A stretch of DNA of 64,000 nucleotides. It comes from Pyxidicoccus trucidator (GTDB taxonomy: Bacteria; Myxococcota; Myxococcia; Myxococcales; Myxococcaceae). Where the stretch lies: positions 49,123 through 113,122 of the forward strand of contig NZ_JAAIXZ010000031.1 of the NCBI RefSeq assembly GCF_010894435.1. Direction: 5' to 3'. This document shows positions 25,412 through 36,208 of this stretch, piece by piece. Position 1 is the first letter of the stretch. Each line of letters opens with the position of its first letter. The notes beneath the pieces are model-generated. The model did no database searches and was not told the DNA's origin. It saw only the letters and a program-made list of their open reading frames with translations. The translations under genes were made by a program, and so were the position numbers.

Positions 25412-26488
25412 CTACGCCACCGCGCGCCTGCGCACCGGCACCGGCGCGGATGCCTCGACGGAGGCCTCCCTCAGCCCGGCCAGGATGGACAGGCGGTCCT
25501 CATCCAGGATGCGCCGCGTGGTGACGCGGTCCGGGTAGCACCGCATGAACATGTTGGTGAAGTGCGTGCCGTAGTGGATGAACTCCTCGCTCGGCGGCCC
25601 CATCAGCGGGCGGACGCACGCGTCGAAGGCGGGCTCGTGGAAGTACGCCATCGAGTAGCGCTCCCGCGTGTTGAGCCGGACCTGGTGCGGCGTGGACAGC
25701 AGATAGCCATTCGTAATGAATTGCAGGATGTCACCGGGGAATACGGTGAGCACCTTCGGCACCGGCTTCACATAGGTCCACGGCTCCTCATTCTCATACA
25801 TGCCCGCGGAGCTCTCGGTGGCCAGCCAGTTGCGGTTCCGCGGCTCGCCCTCCACCGGCGGACGCACCAGCAGGCCGCCCACGTCGTCCTGGGCGGCGAT
25901 GACCAGCAGCCCGTAGTCCGTATGGGCGCCAATGCCTCGCGCCGACTTCGAGGACTGCGCCGGGAAGCGCAGCACGCGCATGTGGTGCCAGCCGTCCCGC
26001 GTCAGACGCGTCAGTGCGTCCAAGTCCAGCCCAAGCCCCAGCGCCGTCAGCTTCAACAGTCGCTCGCCGACGGAGCCCAGCGCGTCGGTGAAGGCTGTCA
26101 TGCCCTGGCGGTAGTCCGCGTCCGGCCACGGCGCCGGGCCATGGCAGGGCCACTGCGCCCGCACCCGTGAGTCCTGCAAGGACACGTCCTGGGTGACGGT
26201 GAAGATCTCCGAGTAGTCGGCCTCACCGGCGGTGACCTCCTCGCCGGACCTGATGTAGCCGCTATAGGTCAAATCACTCACGCAGCACGACCTGGTCTCC
26301 AATGGCAGACGGAAGAACCGTCGGCTCGACTCGAACGCGCGCTCGGTCGTCCCTTCCAGCGTGGGGTTCATCGCGACCTGGAAGATGCCGTCGCTCCGCC
26401 ACGCGCGAATCATCCGGTTCGCCAATTCAATATCCTGCGGCTGCCCGGACACGGAGTCGGGCAGGCAGAACGTCTGCAAGTCAGTCAT
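25412..26488 (-). CDS. efe: Ethylene-forming enzyme (2-oxoglutarate/Fe(II)/O2-dependent)
   Basis: Non-heme Fe(II) oxygenase of 358 residues (P. syringae EFE has 350). EFE turns 2-oxoglutarate and O2 into ethylene and CO2, and in a side reaction hydroxylates L-arginine, yielding guanidine and pyrroline-5-carboxylate. Counting from ATG 26488, the iron ligands are H189, D191 and H268; R277 is the 2-oxoglutarate-binding Arg; E84, R171, Y192, A198, F283 and R316 fall at the numbers I remember for the Pseudomonas enzyme. SCVSDLTYSGY-, SGEEVTAG-, DGWHHMRVLRFP- and AHTDYGLLVIAAQDDVGGL-type stretches are nearly the same. The ORF reads 26 codons further upstream, but MTDLQTF matches the known N-terminus. 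It stands alone, convergent with gltH (40 bases apart), with a rather weak ribosome-binding site. No guanidine exporter is nearby. Confidence 0.9.
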   Translation of the reverse strand: MTDLQTFCLPDSVSGQPQDIELANRMIRAWRSDGIFQVAMNPTLEGTTERAFESSRRFFRLPLETRSCCVSDLTYSGYIRSGEEVTAGEADYSEIFTVTQDVSLQDSRVRAQWPCHGPAPWPDADYRQGMTAFTDALGSVGERLLKLTALGLGLDLDALTRLTRDGWHHMRVLRFPAQSSKSARGIGAHTDYGLLVIAAQDDVGGLLVRPPVEGEPRNRNWLATESSAGMYENEEPWTYVKPVPKVLTVFPGDILQFITNGYLLSTPHQVRLNTRERYSMAYFHEPAFDACVRPLMGPPSEEFIHYGTHFTNMFMRCYPDRVTTRRILDEDRLSILAGLREASVEASAPVPVRRRAVA

Positions 26489-26616
26489 TGAGGGGGCTCT
26501 CGATTGCCGTTGCGGGCCGGGGGTAGCCCTTGCAGTGCGGCGCGTCCGGTGCCCCCCGTGAGGCAATTCAAGTGAAAAGGCTCGGAACGGAGGAGCTGAA
26601 TTCCAGACTGTCGAGA

Positions 26617-26645
26617 ACTTAAAACTGGCTCAGAGTGGACGTCAA
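26617..26645 (-). promoter_or_regulatory. Candidate promoter of the ethylene-forming-enzyme gene
   Basis: On the minus strand TTGACG (26640-26645), a 17-base spacer and TTAAGT (26617-26622). The -35 is five of six; the -10 is weak (three of six) but lies in the only AT-rich patch of this 305-base gap. It would give a leader of about 120 bases. Nothing else (no riboswitch fold, no other gene) was seen in the gap apart from the typA hairpin. Confidence 0.35.
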
Positions 26646-26729
26646 CCTGCCCCCCGGGGAGGGCGTGTCGTCATACCTGAAACATTGTGCCTGGAACGCA
26701 CATGGGAGCGCCGGCCACCCCAGACACAC

Positions 26730-26763
26730 GAAGGGCCCGCTCCCTGACGGGAACGGGCCCTTC
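26730..26763 (-). terminator. Hairpin after typA
   Basis: GAAGGGCCCG (26730-26739) pairs perfectly with CGGGCCCTTC (26754-26763) around a 14-base loop. It starts about 30 bases after the typA stop codon. There is no T-run, but the stem is very stable. Confidence 0.6.
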
Positions 26764-26793
26764 TGCTACAGCAGCATCAGCTCACGGGCGTGA

Positions 26794-28638
26794 CTACTCG
26801 CCCGCGGCGCGCTCCTCGCGCTTGCGGTCGCGCTCGGCGCGGTAGCGCTCGCCCACGGCCAGCGCCTTCTTGCGCATGCGAATGGACTTGGGCGTCACCT
26901 CGACCAGCTCGTCGTCGGCGATCCACTCCAGGGCCTTCTCCAGCCCCATCTCGCGCGGCGGGACGAGGATGACGTTCTCGTCGCGGCCGGCGGCGCGGAT
27001 GTTGGTGAGCTTCTTCTCGCGGCAGCAGTTGACGTTCAGCTCGGAGGGGTGGGCGTGCTCGCCGATGATCATCCCCTCGTACACGGTGACGCCGGCAGTC
27101 ACGAAGAGGTACCCGCGCTCCTGGATGCTGAACAGCGCGTAGGGCACGGTGTCGCCCAGGCGGTCGGAGACCATGGCGCCGTTCTGCCGCTTCGGGATGT
27201 AGCCGAACCACGGCTCGTAGCCGTCGAACTGGCTGCTCATGATGCCCTCACCGCGCGTAATCGTGAGGAACTCCGAGCGGAAGCCGATGAGGCCGCGGGC
27301 GGGGATGCGGAACTGGAGGCGGGTGCGGCCCGAGCCCAGGGACCCCATGTCCTTCATGCGGCCCTTGCGGGGCCCCAGGCGCTCCGTCACCGCGCCCACG
27401 CTGTTCTCGGGCACGTCGCAGAACAGCAGCTCCATCGGCTCGTGCATCACCCCGTCGATGGTCTTGGTGATCGGCTCCGGGTTGGAGGCGGTCAGCTCGT
27501 AGCCCTCGCGGCGCATGTTCTCGATGATGACGGCCAGGGCGAGTTCGCCACGGCCCACCACGCGGAACGCGTCAGGCGTCTCGGTGTCCTCCACGCGGAC
27601 GGACACGTTACGGTAGGACTCGCGGTAGAGGCGCTCACGCAGGTTGCGGGAGGTGACGAACTTGCCCTCCTTGCCCGCGAGCGGCCCGTCGTTCACCTTG
27701 AAGATCATCATCATCGTGGGCTCATCCACGGTGATGCGGGGCAGGGCCACCGGCTTCTCGGGGTCGCCAATGGTGTCGCCGATGGACACCTCTTCGATGC
27801 CGGCGATGGAGACGATTTCACCCGGGCCCGCGTCGGCAATCTCGACGCGCTTCAGGCCGGAGAAGCCGTACAGCTTGACGATTTTGCCAGGCTGGACCTT
27901 GCCCCCCTCGCGCACGACTGAGACGGGCATGTTGGGGGTCAGCCGACCTGCCTGCACGCGGCCCACGGCGAGACGGCCCACATAGTCGTCGTAGTCCAGG
28001 TTGGCCACGAGCAGCTGCGGGGTCTTCTCCTCCGAGGCGGGCGGAGGCGGGATGTGGCGGATGATGGCGTCGAACAGCGGCTCCAGCGTCTTGCCCGGCT
28101 CTTCCAGCTTCGTGGAGGCCTGACCCTGGCGCGCCACGGTGTAGAGGACGGGCATCTCCAGCTGCTTGTCGTCCGCGCCCAGGTCGATATAGAGCGAGTA
28201 GACCTGATCGAGCACTTCCGGCGCGCGGGCGTCCTGGCGGTCGATCTTGTTGATGACCAGCACCGTCTTCAGGCCCATGGCGAGCGCCTTGGTGAGCACG
28301 AAGCGCGTCTGGGGCAGGGGACCTTCGGCGGCGTCCACCAGCAGCACGACGCCATCGACGAGGCGCAGACCGCGCTCCACCTCACCACCGAAGTCGGCGT
28401 GACCCGGGGTGTCGATGATGTTGATCTGCATGCCCTTGTAGCTGACCGCGGTGTTCTTCGCGAGAATGGTGATGCCCTTCTCGCGCTCGAGGTCGTTCGA
28501 GTCCATCACCCGCTCGGCGACGTGCTCGTTGCTACGGAAGGTGCCCGCCTGCCGCAGCAGGTGATCGACGAGCGTGGTCTTGCCATGGTCAACGTGAGCG
28601 ACGATGGCGATGTTACGGATGTTTTCGCGAGGAATCAT
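26794..28638 (-). CDS. typA: Translational GTPase TypA/BipA
   Basis: Ribosome-associated GTPase of the elongation-factor family, 614 residues (family about 605-615), involved in ribosome assembly and stress adaptation. The G1 loop AHVDHGKTT is at about residues 13-21, followed by the G2/G3 elements (DTPGHADFGGEVER, about 74-87) and G4 (NKID, about 130-133). The later domains contain the TypA stretches RGEGIMSSQFDGYEPW and ERGYLFVTAGVTVYEGMIIGE. MIPREN at 28638 is the start, since TypA proteins begin there; the upstream extension to 28749 overlaps the promoter. It has its own promoter and terminator. Confidence 0.96.
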   Translation of the reverse strand: MIPRENIRNIAIVAHVDHGKTTLVDHLLRQAGTFRSNEHVAERVMDSNDLEREKGITILAKNTAVSYKGMQINIIDTPGHADFGGEVERGLRLVDGVVLLVDAAEGPLPQTRFVLTKALAMGLKTVLVINKIDRQDARAPEVLDQVYSLYIDLGADDKQLEMPVLYTVARQGQASTKLEEPGKTLEPLFDAIIRHIPPPPASEEKTPQLLVANLDYDDYVGRLAVGRVQAGRLTPNMPVSVVREGGKVQPGKIVKLYGFSGLKRVEIADAGPGEIVSIAGIEEVSIGDTIGDPEKPVALPRITVDEPTMMMIFKVNDGPLAGKEGKFVTSRNLRERLYRESYRNVSVRVEDTETPDAFRVVGRGELALAVIIENMRREGYELTASNPEPITKTIDGVMHEPMELLFCDVPENSVGAVTERLGPRKGRMKDMGSLGSGRTRLQFRIPARGLIGFRSEFLTITRGEGIMSSQFDGYEPWFGYIPKRQNGAMVSDRLGDTVPYALFSIQERGYLFVTAGVTVYEGMIIGEHAHPSELNVNCCREKKLTNIRAAGRDENVILVPPREMGLEKALEWIADDELVEVTPKSIRMRKKALAVGERYRAERDRKREERAAGE

Positions 28639-28720
28639 ACGGACCGAACTGTGATGAAGGTGGGGGAACGCCCGAGACACCCGGGGCTTCCGAACCCCAC
28701 TGGAACCCGGAAGGCGGGCG

Positions 28721-28749
28721 CTTATATGCCGCGAGTGCGACTCCTGCAA
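28721..28749 (-). promoter_or_regulatory. Sigma-70-type promoter of typA
   Basis: On the minus strand TTGCAG (28744-28749), a 17-base spacer and TATAAG (28721-28726). The -10 matches five of six consensus positions and the -35 four of six. Transcription would start near 28714, about 75 bases before the typA ATG. This is the best vegetative-type promoter seen in the window. Confidence 0.6.
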
Positions 28750-28882
28750 TGAGCGCGGACGTCCACCAGCCAGGCAGGAAGGTCCTACCCCCTGGTACAG
28801 CGGCCCCGCGTCTCCGGACCTTCAACCCCCGGGACGCATGATTTCACTCTGACTACGCGCCGTTACCTGCCCGCCACGAGGG

Positions 28883-29853
28883 TCAGGAGCCAGGCGCGGA
28901 GCCCTCTGTCGGCCCGGGTGTCGGGGCCTGGGAATCCGCCTCCAGCGGAAGCGGACGCGAGCTGGCGGAGGTGCGCACGCTCAGTTGCTCGCGGAGGAAG
29001 CGCTCCACGCGCACCTCCACCTGTCCGGGGGCCTCCAGGGGGGCGGTGTGGGTGCCCTCGGGGATGAGCATCAGCTCCGCGCCCGGAATCTGGGCGGCCA
29101 TCTTCCGGGAAATCCACCCGGGGGTGAACCTGTCGCGCTCTCCGGCGATGACGAGCGTGGGCACGTCCACATGGGACAGGTGGTCCCACGCGTTGTGCTC
29201 GGACAGCGAGTCCAGGGTGCGCACGAAGACCACGGGGTCCATGCGGGCCAGGTGGTCGAAGTAGGGGGCCAGGTCGTTCCGGGCGATGCGCTCGCGGTTC
29301 ATCTCCAGGCTGATGGCCAATTGCACTGTCAGCTCCGTGCGGAGCGCGGCATGGATGATGCGGGCGGACTGCTCGGGGAAGCGCTCCACCACGCGGCGGA
29401 TGACGGGGAAGAGGCGCTTGAGGACGGTGGAGTCGTGGAAGGTGTCCAGCGGGTTGCCGTAGCTGCCACACAGCAGGACGAGCCCGCAGACGCGGCTGGC
29501 GTAGCGGCGGTGGAACTCCAGCGCCACCTGCACGCCCATGGAGTGGCCGAAGAGCACGGCGCGCTCCAGGCCCGCGGCGTCCATGATGCGCTGCAGGTCA
29601 TCACACGTGTACAGCATGCCGATGCGCGTGCGGTCATCCGGAATGCCGGAGCGGCCATGCCCCCGGTAGTGCCAGCGCAGCACGCGGTGGCGCCGCGCCA
29701 GGTAGGGGGACAGGTACTTCCACGCGAAGCCGTCACAGCCCAGGCCGTCGCAGAGGACCATGCCCGGCAGGCCATCGCCGAAGGCCTGGTAGTACAGCTC
29801 CGCGCCGTCGGGGACTCGCAGCCGGTCCTGGTGGAAGTAGAGGGGCTCGGGGC

Positions 29854-29857
<4 letters not shown>
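28883..29857 (-). CDS. Alpha/beta hydrolase
   Basis: Cytoplasmic alpha/beta-hydrolase-fold enzyme of 324 residues. The nucleophile elbow GHSMG is at about residue 104-108 and the oxyanion region is DGLGCDGFAW. The acid is probably Asp in VIAGERDRFTPG (about 245), with His in PEGTHTAPLEAP (about 272). It resembles ester- or lactone-cleaving members such as 3-oxoadipate enol-lactonase-type hydrolases, but the substrate is not predictable. The C-terminal 30 residues are Pro/Ser-rich and disordered. Its ATG overlaps the stop of the upstream sigma-54 activator gene as ATGA, so the two are co-translated and the activator may control, or be signalled by, this pathway. Confidence 0.85.
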
Positions 29858-31437
<1,580 letters not shown>

Positions 31438-31547
31438 CCCCACCTCCGTGTGCCCCCTCGCTCGGGGCTGGGGACACCGGGTCGTCGGAAATCGAATCCT
31501 CGTCTCTCATACCCCATGAACGGGCTTTATCCGCACCCATCTCTCCC

Positions 31548-32555
31548 GTGACTACCTCCACTCACACTCGCAGTGGATCCGGGCATGGCCACGAGCACGA
31601 CCACGGCGAGGGGCATGACCACCACCATCACCACCATGGGCATGGACACGGCCATGGGCACGGCCCCCGGAAGGGGAGCCTGGCGGAGGAGCGGCGGAAG
31701 GATCAGCGCCGGCTCATCTTCGCGCTCGTCCTGACGGCGACCATCGCCCTGGCGGAGGCGGTGGGGGGCTGGCTGACCAACTCGCTGGCCCTCATGTCCG
31801 ACGCGGGCCACATGCTGACGGACGTGTCCGCCCTGGCGCTCAGTCTGGTGGCCCTCTGGTTCGCGGGCAAGCCGGCGGACGTGAAGAAGACGTACGGCTA
31901 CTACCGGATGGAGATCCTCAGCGCGCTGCTCAACGGCATCATGCTGCTGGGCATCACCGGCTTCATCCTGGCGGAGGCCTGGGAGCGCTTCCGCGCGCCG
32001 TCGCCAGTGGACCTGGGGCCCATGGCGGTGGTCGCCACGGTGGGCCTGCTGGCCAACCTGGGAGCGCTGGGCTTCCTGCACCGCACCCACTCCATGAATG
32101 TGCGGGGCGCGTTCCTGCACGTGCTGGGGGACACGCTGTCGTCGGTGGGCGTGCTGATTGGCGCCGGCATCATGGCGCTCACCGGCTGGTTCGTGGTGGA
32201 CCCCATCATCTCGGTGGTCATCTCCGTGGTCATCGTGGTGGGCGCGGTGCGCCTGGTGCGCGACGCGGTGGACGTGCTGATGGAGGCGGTGCCCGCGCAC
32301 GTGGACATGGCTCAAATCAAGGAGCTGATGTTGCGCGTGAAGGGCGTCACCGCCGTCCACGACTTGCACGTGTGGACCATCTCCAGCGGCGTCTACGCGC
32401 TGTCGGCGCACCTGGTGGTGCTGGACCCCATGGTCTGCAACAACGACGAGATTCTCTCGGCGGTGAAGCACGACCTGTACGACAGGTTCGGCATCGACCA
32501 CACCACCATCCAGATCGAGAGCGAGACCTACGCCCACCTGGGCGAGGTGCACTGA
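31548..32555 (+). CDS. CDF-family (CzcD/ZitB-type) zinc exporter
   Basis: Cation diffusion facilitator of 335 residues, pumping Zn2+ or similar divalent metals out across the inner membrane in exchange for protons. A very His-rich N-terminal tail (about 12-40, alternating HG/HD) precedes six membrane helices. The metal site shows in the second helix (SDAGHMLTD) and again in HVLGDTLSS (fifth helix), the HxxxD pairs of zinc-type CDFs. The C-terminal cytoplasmic domain (from about 235) includes VHDLHVWTISSG, the usual dimerising metal-sensing fold. Start at GTG 31548; no ATG is nearby and no clear ribosome-binding site is visible, so the start is uncertain. Divergent from the PocR activator. Confidence 0.9.
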   Translation: MTTSTHTRSGSGHGHEHDHGEGHDHHHHHHGHGHGHGHGPRKGSLAEERRKDQRRLIFALVLTATIALAEAVGGWLTNSLALMSDAGHMLTDVSALALSLVALWFAGKPADVKKTYGYYRMEILSALLNGIMLLGITGFILAEAWERFRAPSPVDLGPMAVVATVGLLANLGALGFLHRTHSMNVRGAFLHVLGDTLSSVGVLIGAGIMALTGWFVVDPIISVVISVVIVVGAVRLVRDAVDVLMEAVPAHVDMAQIKELMLRVKGVTAVHDLHVWTISSGVYALSAHLVVLDPMVCNNDEILSAVKHDLYDRFGIDHTTIQIESETYAHLGEVH

Positions 32556-32711
32556 GGCCCGGGCTGCCCCGGGTCCCCGTGACTCCACCCTCAATGAGGC
32601 AATGAGGCCCGCCTTCCCGTTGCCCTCGTGGGCAGCCGCACGTGGCGCAAAGGACGCTCACTGCGGGTTCACCTTGCACCGCTGGGACGGGCGGACAATC
32701 CTCCGCGGCCC

Positions 32712-33749
32712 ATGAGCGTGCTGGACAAGGTGCTGTCGTTGAGGCCGGGGAACACGGTGGCCCGGGTGGGCGCCGGCTCGCGCATTCCGCTGCTGAACCC
32801 GCGCGAGCTGCTGCGCGCCCTGGCGCGTACGCCGGTGGCGCTGCCCTGCATTCCCGTGCAGGCCAAGGGGGCGCTGCCGGGCCTGCTGCGCGCGGCGCGG
32901 GCGGAGGACGCGGTGCTGGGGCTGGCGTGCCCGCACCCGCTGGCGGACCGGGGCGCGGCGGAGCGCTTCGTGGCCGCGGTGCACGAGGCGGCGGTGGAGG
33001 CCGAGCACGCGCGCCCGCTGTTCCTCCAGGCCGGGCCGGTGCGCGTGGCCCGGGTGGATGGGGACGCGCTGGGCCCGCTGCAGGAGGGCCTCTTCCGCGT
33101 GGTGGACGCGGGCTTCACGCTGGTGTCGCTGGACCTGTCCCGGCTGGACTCCTACGCGGCCGTGGAGGCGCTGAACGTGCTGGCGGGCCCGGTGTCGGAG
33201 CGGGAGCTGTCGCTGGAGCTGACGGCCCCGGCCTCCTCGGGTGGAGACCCGCTGGACGCGTACCGCACGCTGCTGGAGGGGCTGCGGCAGTGGAAGGTGC
33301 CGGTGCGCTTCGTCCGCGTGGCGGAAGGGGCGCTGGGCGTGGGCGAGCCTGACGTGGAGCTGGTGCGGCGGCTGGTGGACCTGGCCGCGGACTATGACGC
33401 GGTGGTGACGGTGGGGGAGGTGGGCGCCGGGGTGCCGCGCGCCCTGCCCACCTACGTGGCGGCGGGAGTGCGCAAGGTGGACTGCGTGGGCGCTTTCGAG
33501 CGCCTCGCCCTGGGCGCCTGGCCTCCGGAGGTCCGCGCGAGCGTGGAGGAGAAGGCGGTGGCCGCGGGGCTGCCTCCGGGCGAGCTGCTCAGCGTCCTGG
33601 AGGAGCAATTGCCCCCGCTGACGCAGGGCGCGCGCGACAAGCTGGAGGCCCTGTGCTTCTCGGAGGCCATGGAGGTGGTCTCCGCCCTGGGCGCCACGCG
33701 CTCGGGCACGGGCTCCATGCACTTCCTGGCGGACCGCCGGGGCGACTAG
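32712..33749 (+). CDS. Conserved hypothetical protein, possible TIM-barrel
   Basis: Cytoplasmic protein of 345 residues without signal peptide or membrane helix. Alternating beta-alpha elements (VALPCIPVQAKGALPGLL, RPLFLQAGP, GFTLVSLDLSRLDSYAAVEALNVL, ELSLELTAP, VPVRFVRVAEG, VTVGEVGAG) give the impression of a TIM barrel, vaguely like class II aldolases, but I see no His-based metal site or clear signature. Start at ATG 32712, where the protein-like composition begins. It precedes rsmD by 45 bases on the same strand and may share its transcript. Function not assigned. Confidence 0.6.
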   Translation: MSVLDKVLSLRPGNTVARVGAGSRIPLLNPRELLRALARTPVALPCIPVQAKGALPGLLRAARAEDAVLGLACPHPLADRGAAERFVAAVHEAAVEAEHARPLFLQAGPVRVARVDGDALGPLQEGLFRVVDAGFTLVSLDLSRLDSYAAVEALNVLAGPVSERELSLELTAPASSGGDPLDAYRTLLEGLRQWKVPVRFVRVAEGALGVGEPDVELVRRLVDLAADYDAVVTVGEVGAGVPRALPTYVAAGVRKVDCVGAFERLALGAWPPEVRASVEEKAVAAGLPPGELLSVLEEQLPPLTQGARDKLEALCFSEAMEVVSALGATRSGTGSMHFLADRRGD

Positions 33750-33794
33750 CCACCAGCGCTGTACGGCGCCGCGAGGCGGTGTAGAAGGCTCGGC

Positions 33795-34352
33795 ATGCGA
33801 ATCGTGGCAGGGAGTGCGAAGGGCCGCGCGCTGGCGGGCCCCAAGCCGACGTCGATGCACATCCGCCCCACGGCGGACCGGGTCCGGGAGACCATCTTCA
33901 ACATGCTGGGCCAGTTCCTGGACGGCCAGGGCGTGCTGGACCTCTACGCCGGCACCGGGGCGCTGGGGCTGGAGGCCCTGTCGCGTGGTGCCGGGCGGGC
34001 GGTGCTGGTGGACCAGGACCGCGAGGCCCAGGCCCTCTGCCGGGAGAACACGGACCACCTGGGCTTCACCGCGCAGGTGGAGCTGCTCGCGCAGCCGGTG
34101 TCCCGGGCGCTGGAGGCCCTGAAGCGGCGGAGCGAGCGCTTCGACATCATCTTCGCGGACCCGCCCTACGCCGCGCGCGTGGTGGAGACGGTGCTGGACG
34201 GGGTGGTGGGGGCAGGGCTCCTGGCGCCGTCCGGCATGGTGGTGGTGGAGCACGACAAGCGGGAAGCCGCCCCGGACGCCCACGCCGGGCTCACCCGGGA
34301 AGACCAGCGCCGCTTCGGGGATACCCTGGTCAGCTTCTACCGGGCCCCCTGA
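33795..34352 (+). CDS. rsmD: 16S rRNA (guanine(966)-N2)-methyltransferase RsmD
   Basis: SAM-dependent rRNA methyltransferase of 185 residues, methylating G966 of 16S rRNA. The N-terminal RIVAGSAKGRAL and RPTADRVRETIFNML segments are typical of RsmD. The SAM-binding motif LDLYAGTGALGLEALSRGA is at about 48-66 and the catalytic DPPY at residues 122-125. It is followed 45 bases later by coaD, a very common bacterial neighbour pair, so the two are likely one operon. Confidence 0.94.
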   Translation: MRIVAGSAKGRALAGPKPTSMHIRPTADRVRETIFNMLGQFLDGQGVLDLYAGTGALGLEALSRGAGRAVLVDQDREAQALCRENTDHLGFTAQVELLAQPVSRALEALKRRSERFDIIFADPPYAARVVETVLDGVVGAGLLAPSGMVVVEHDKREAAPDAHAGLTREDQRRFGDTLVSFYRAP

Positions 34353-34397
34353 CCATTCCTTGACCGGCTGTCTGGGGCGTCCGAGACTCGCTGTCGC

Positions 34398-34883
34398 ATG
34401 CCGGTCGCCATCTATCCTGGTTCCTTCGATCCGCTCACCAACGGGCACCTGAGCCTCATCCAGCGCAGCCTGAAGATGTTCGATCGGCTCATCGTGGCCA
34501 TCGCGGTGAACCCGAAGAAGACACCCCTCTTCACCGAGGACGAGCGCCGCCAGCTCATCCGCGAGGCGTGCGACAATGATCCGCGCGTGGAGGTGGACGC
34601 CTTCCACGGGCTGCTGGTGGACTACGTGAAGCGCCGCAACGTGGGCGTGGTCATCCGCGGCCTGCGGGCGGTGTCCGACTTCGAATACGAGTTCCAGCTC
34701 GCCAACATGAACCGGAAGCTGGCGCCCGACATCGAGACTGTCTTCATGATGACGGGCGAGGACTACTTCTACATCTCCTCCCAGCTCGTCCGGGAGGTGG
34801 CCTCCTTCGGCGGTGACGTGACGGGGCTGGTGCCCGCCAACGTGAACGAGAAGCTGAAGGCGAAGTTCGGCGGGCGGACGTAG
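34398..34883 (+). CDS. coaD: Pantetheine-phosphate adenylyltransferase (CoaD)
   Basis: Fourth enzyme of coenzyme A synthesis: 4'-phosphopantetheine plus ATP gives dephospho-CoA and pyrophosphate. It has the usual length (161 residues). The nucleotidyltransferase motif YPGSFDPLTNGH (residues 5-16) includes the ATP-binding TxGH, and the later signature YISSQLVREVASFGGDV (about 131-147) matches the ISSxxVRE motif. ATG start; transcribed with rsmD. Confidence 0.96.
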   Translation: MPVAIYPGSFDPLTNGHLSLIQRSLKMFDRLIVAIAVNPKKTPLFTEDERRQLIREACDNDPRVEVDAFHGLLVDYVKRRNVGVVIRGLRAVSDFEYEFQLANMNRKLAPDIETVFMMTGEDYFYISSQLVREVASFGGDVTGLVPANVNEKLKAKFGGRT

Positions 34884-34935
34884 GCGGCGTCTCACCCCTT
34901 GTCGGCCCGGGCGCTCCCGGGCTACGCAGCACGTC

Positions 34936-36126
34936 ATGAAACTCGCCCGCCGGCTCCAGGCCATCAAGCCGTCCCCGACGCTTGCTCTCAACTCGCGCGC
35001 CAAGGCGCTTGCCGCCCAGGGTGTGGACGTGGTGGTGCTGGCGGCCGGCGAGCCGGACTTCGACACGCCGGACTACGTGAAGCAGGCCGCGGTGGACGCC
35101 ATCCGCGCGGGCTTCACCAAGTACACGGCGACGAACGGCATCCCCGAGCTGCGCGAGGCCGTCTGCCGCAAGCTCGAGCGTGACAACAACCTGCGCTACA
35201 CGCCGGAGCAGGTGCTGGTGACGTCCGGCGGCAAGCAGGCGCTCTACAACTTCTGCCAGGCGGTGCTGGATGAGGGCGACGAGGTCCTCATCTTCGCGCC
35301 CTACTGGGTGAGCTACCCGGACATGGTGCGGCTGGCGGGCGCCACCCCCGTCATCGTCCCCACGCGCGAAGAGGACGGCTTCGCGCCGGACCCGGACGCC
35401 ATCCGCCGCGCGCTCACCCCGCGCACGCGCGCAGTCATCATCAACAGCCCGGGCAACCCCACCGGCGCCGTCTACTCGCGCGCCGCGCTGGAGGGCATCG
35501 CCGAGGTGCTGCGCCCCCACGACTGCTTCATCATCACCGACGACATCTACGAGAAGCTCCTCTACATCGACGAGCGGCTGGGCATCAGCGACGTGGCGCC
35601 GGACCTGGTGCCCCGGCTCGTCGTGACCAACGCCCTGAGCAAGTCGCACGCGATGACGGGCTGGCGCATGGGCTACGTGGCCGGGCCCCGCCCGCTGGTG
35701 GCCGCCATGCAGCTGGTGCAGGACCAGTCCACGTCCAACGCCTCGTCCATCGGCCAGAAGGCGGCGCTCGCCGCGCTCCAGGGGCCGCCGGACACCATCG
35801 CCACCATGGTGGCGGAGTACCGCGTGCGCAGGGACTTCTTCGTCGCCGGCCTCAACGCGCTGGACGGCATCCGCTGCCGCATGCCGGAGGGGGCCTTCTA
35901 CGCGCTGGCGGACGTGCGCGGCCTCTACGGACGCAGCTACAAGGGCAAGCCGGTGACAGGCTCCATGCAGCTGTCGGAAATCCTCCTGGACGAGTTCCGC
36001 GTCGCCGCGGTGCCGGGAGACCCGTTCGGCGCCGAGGGCTACATCCGCATGAGCTTCGCCACCTCGCGCGAGGTGCTGCAGAAGGGCCTGACGCGACTGG
36101 GAGAGATGGTCCAGGCGCTACGCTGA
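34936..36126 (+). CDS. Class I PLP-dependent aminotransferase (aspartate-aminotransferase-like)
   Basis: Fold-type-I aminotransferase of 396 residues. LAAGEPDFDTPDYVKQAA near the N-terminus, NSPGNPTGAVYS (about 172-183; the substrate-binding Asn), DDIYEKLLY, and the PLP Lys in ALSKSHAMTGWRMGYVAG (about residue 236) are standard for the Ib aspartate/aromatic group. The likely reaction is aspartate plus 2-oxoglutarate to oxaloacetate plus glutamate, though tyrosine or kynurenine activity cannot be excluded. It starts 52 bases after coaD on the same strand. Confidence 0.9.
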   Translation: MKLARRLQAIKPSPTLALNSRAKALAAQGVDVVVLAAGEPDFDTPDYVKQAAVDAIRAGFTKYTATNGIPELREAVCRKLERDNNLRYTPEQVLVTSGGKQALYNFCQAVLDEGDEVLIFAPYWVSYPDMVRLAGATPVIVPTREEDGFAPDPDAIRRALTPRTRAVIINSPGNPTGAVYSRAALEGIAEVLRPHDCFIITDDIYEKLLYIDERLGISDVAPDLVPRLVVTNALSKSHAMTGWRMGYVAGPRPLVAAMQLVQDQSTSNASSIGQKAALAALQGPPDTIATMVAEYRVRRDFFVAGLNALDGIRCRMPEGAFYALADVRGLYGRSYKGKPVTGSMQLSEILLDEFRVAAVPGDPFGAEGYIRMSFATSREVLQKGLTRLGEMVQALR

Positions 36127-36208
36127 GTGAGGGCCGGCCCGCTTTTGACTCGCCTCCAAGCCGGATGTTAGGGAATGCACGCCCTAACTCCGTGAAATGA
36201 GGCAAGTC

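Noticed and set aside
26640..26793. A guanidine riboswitch or exporter near the ethylene-forming enzyme gene
   Set aside because: It was expected because EFE can release guanidine, but the leader shows no recognisable conserved fold and the neighbours are typA and gltH.
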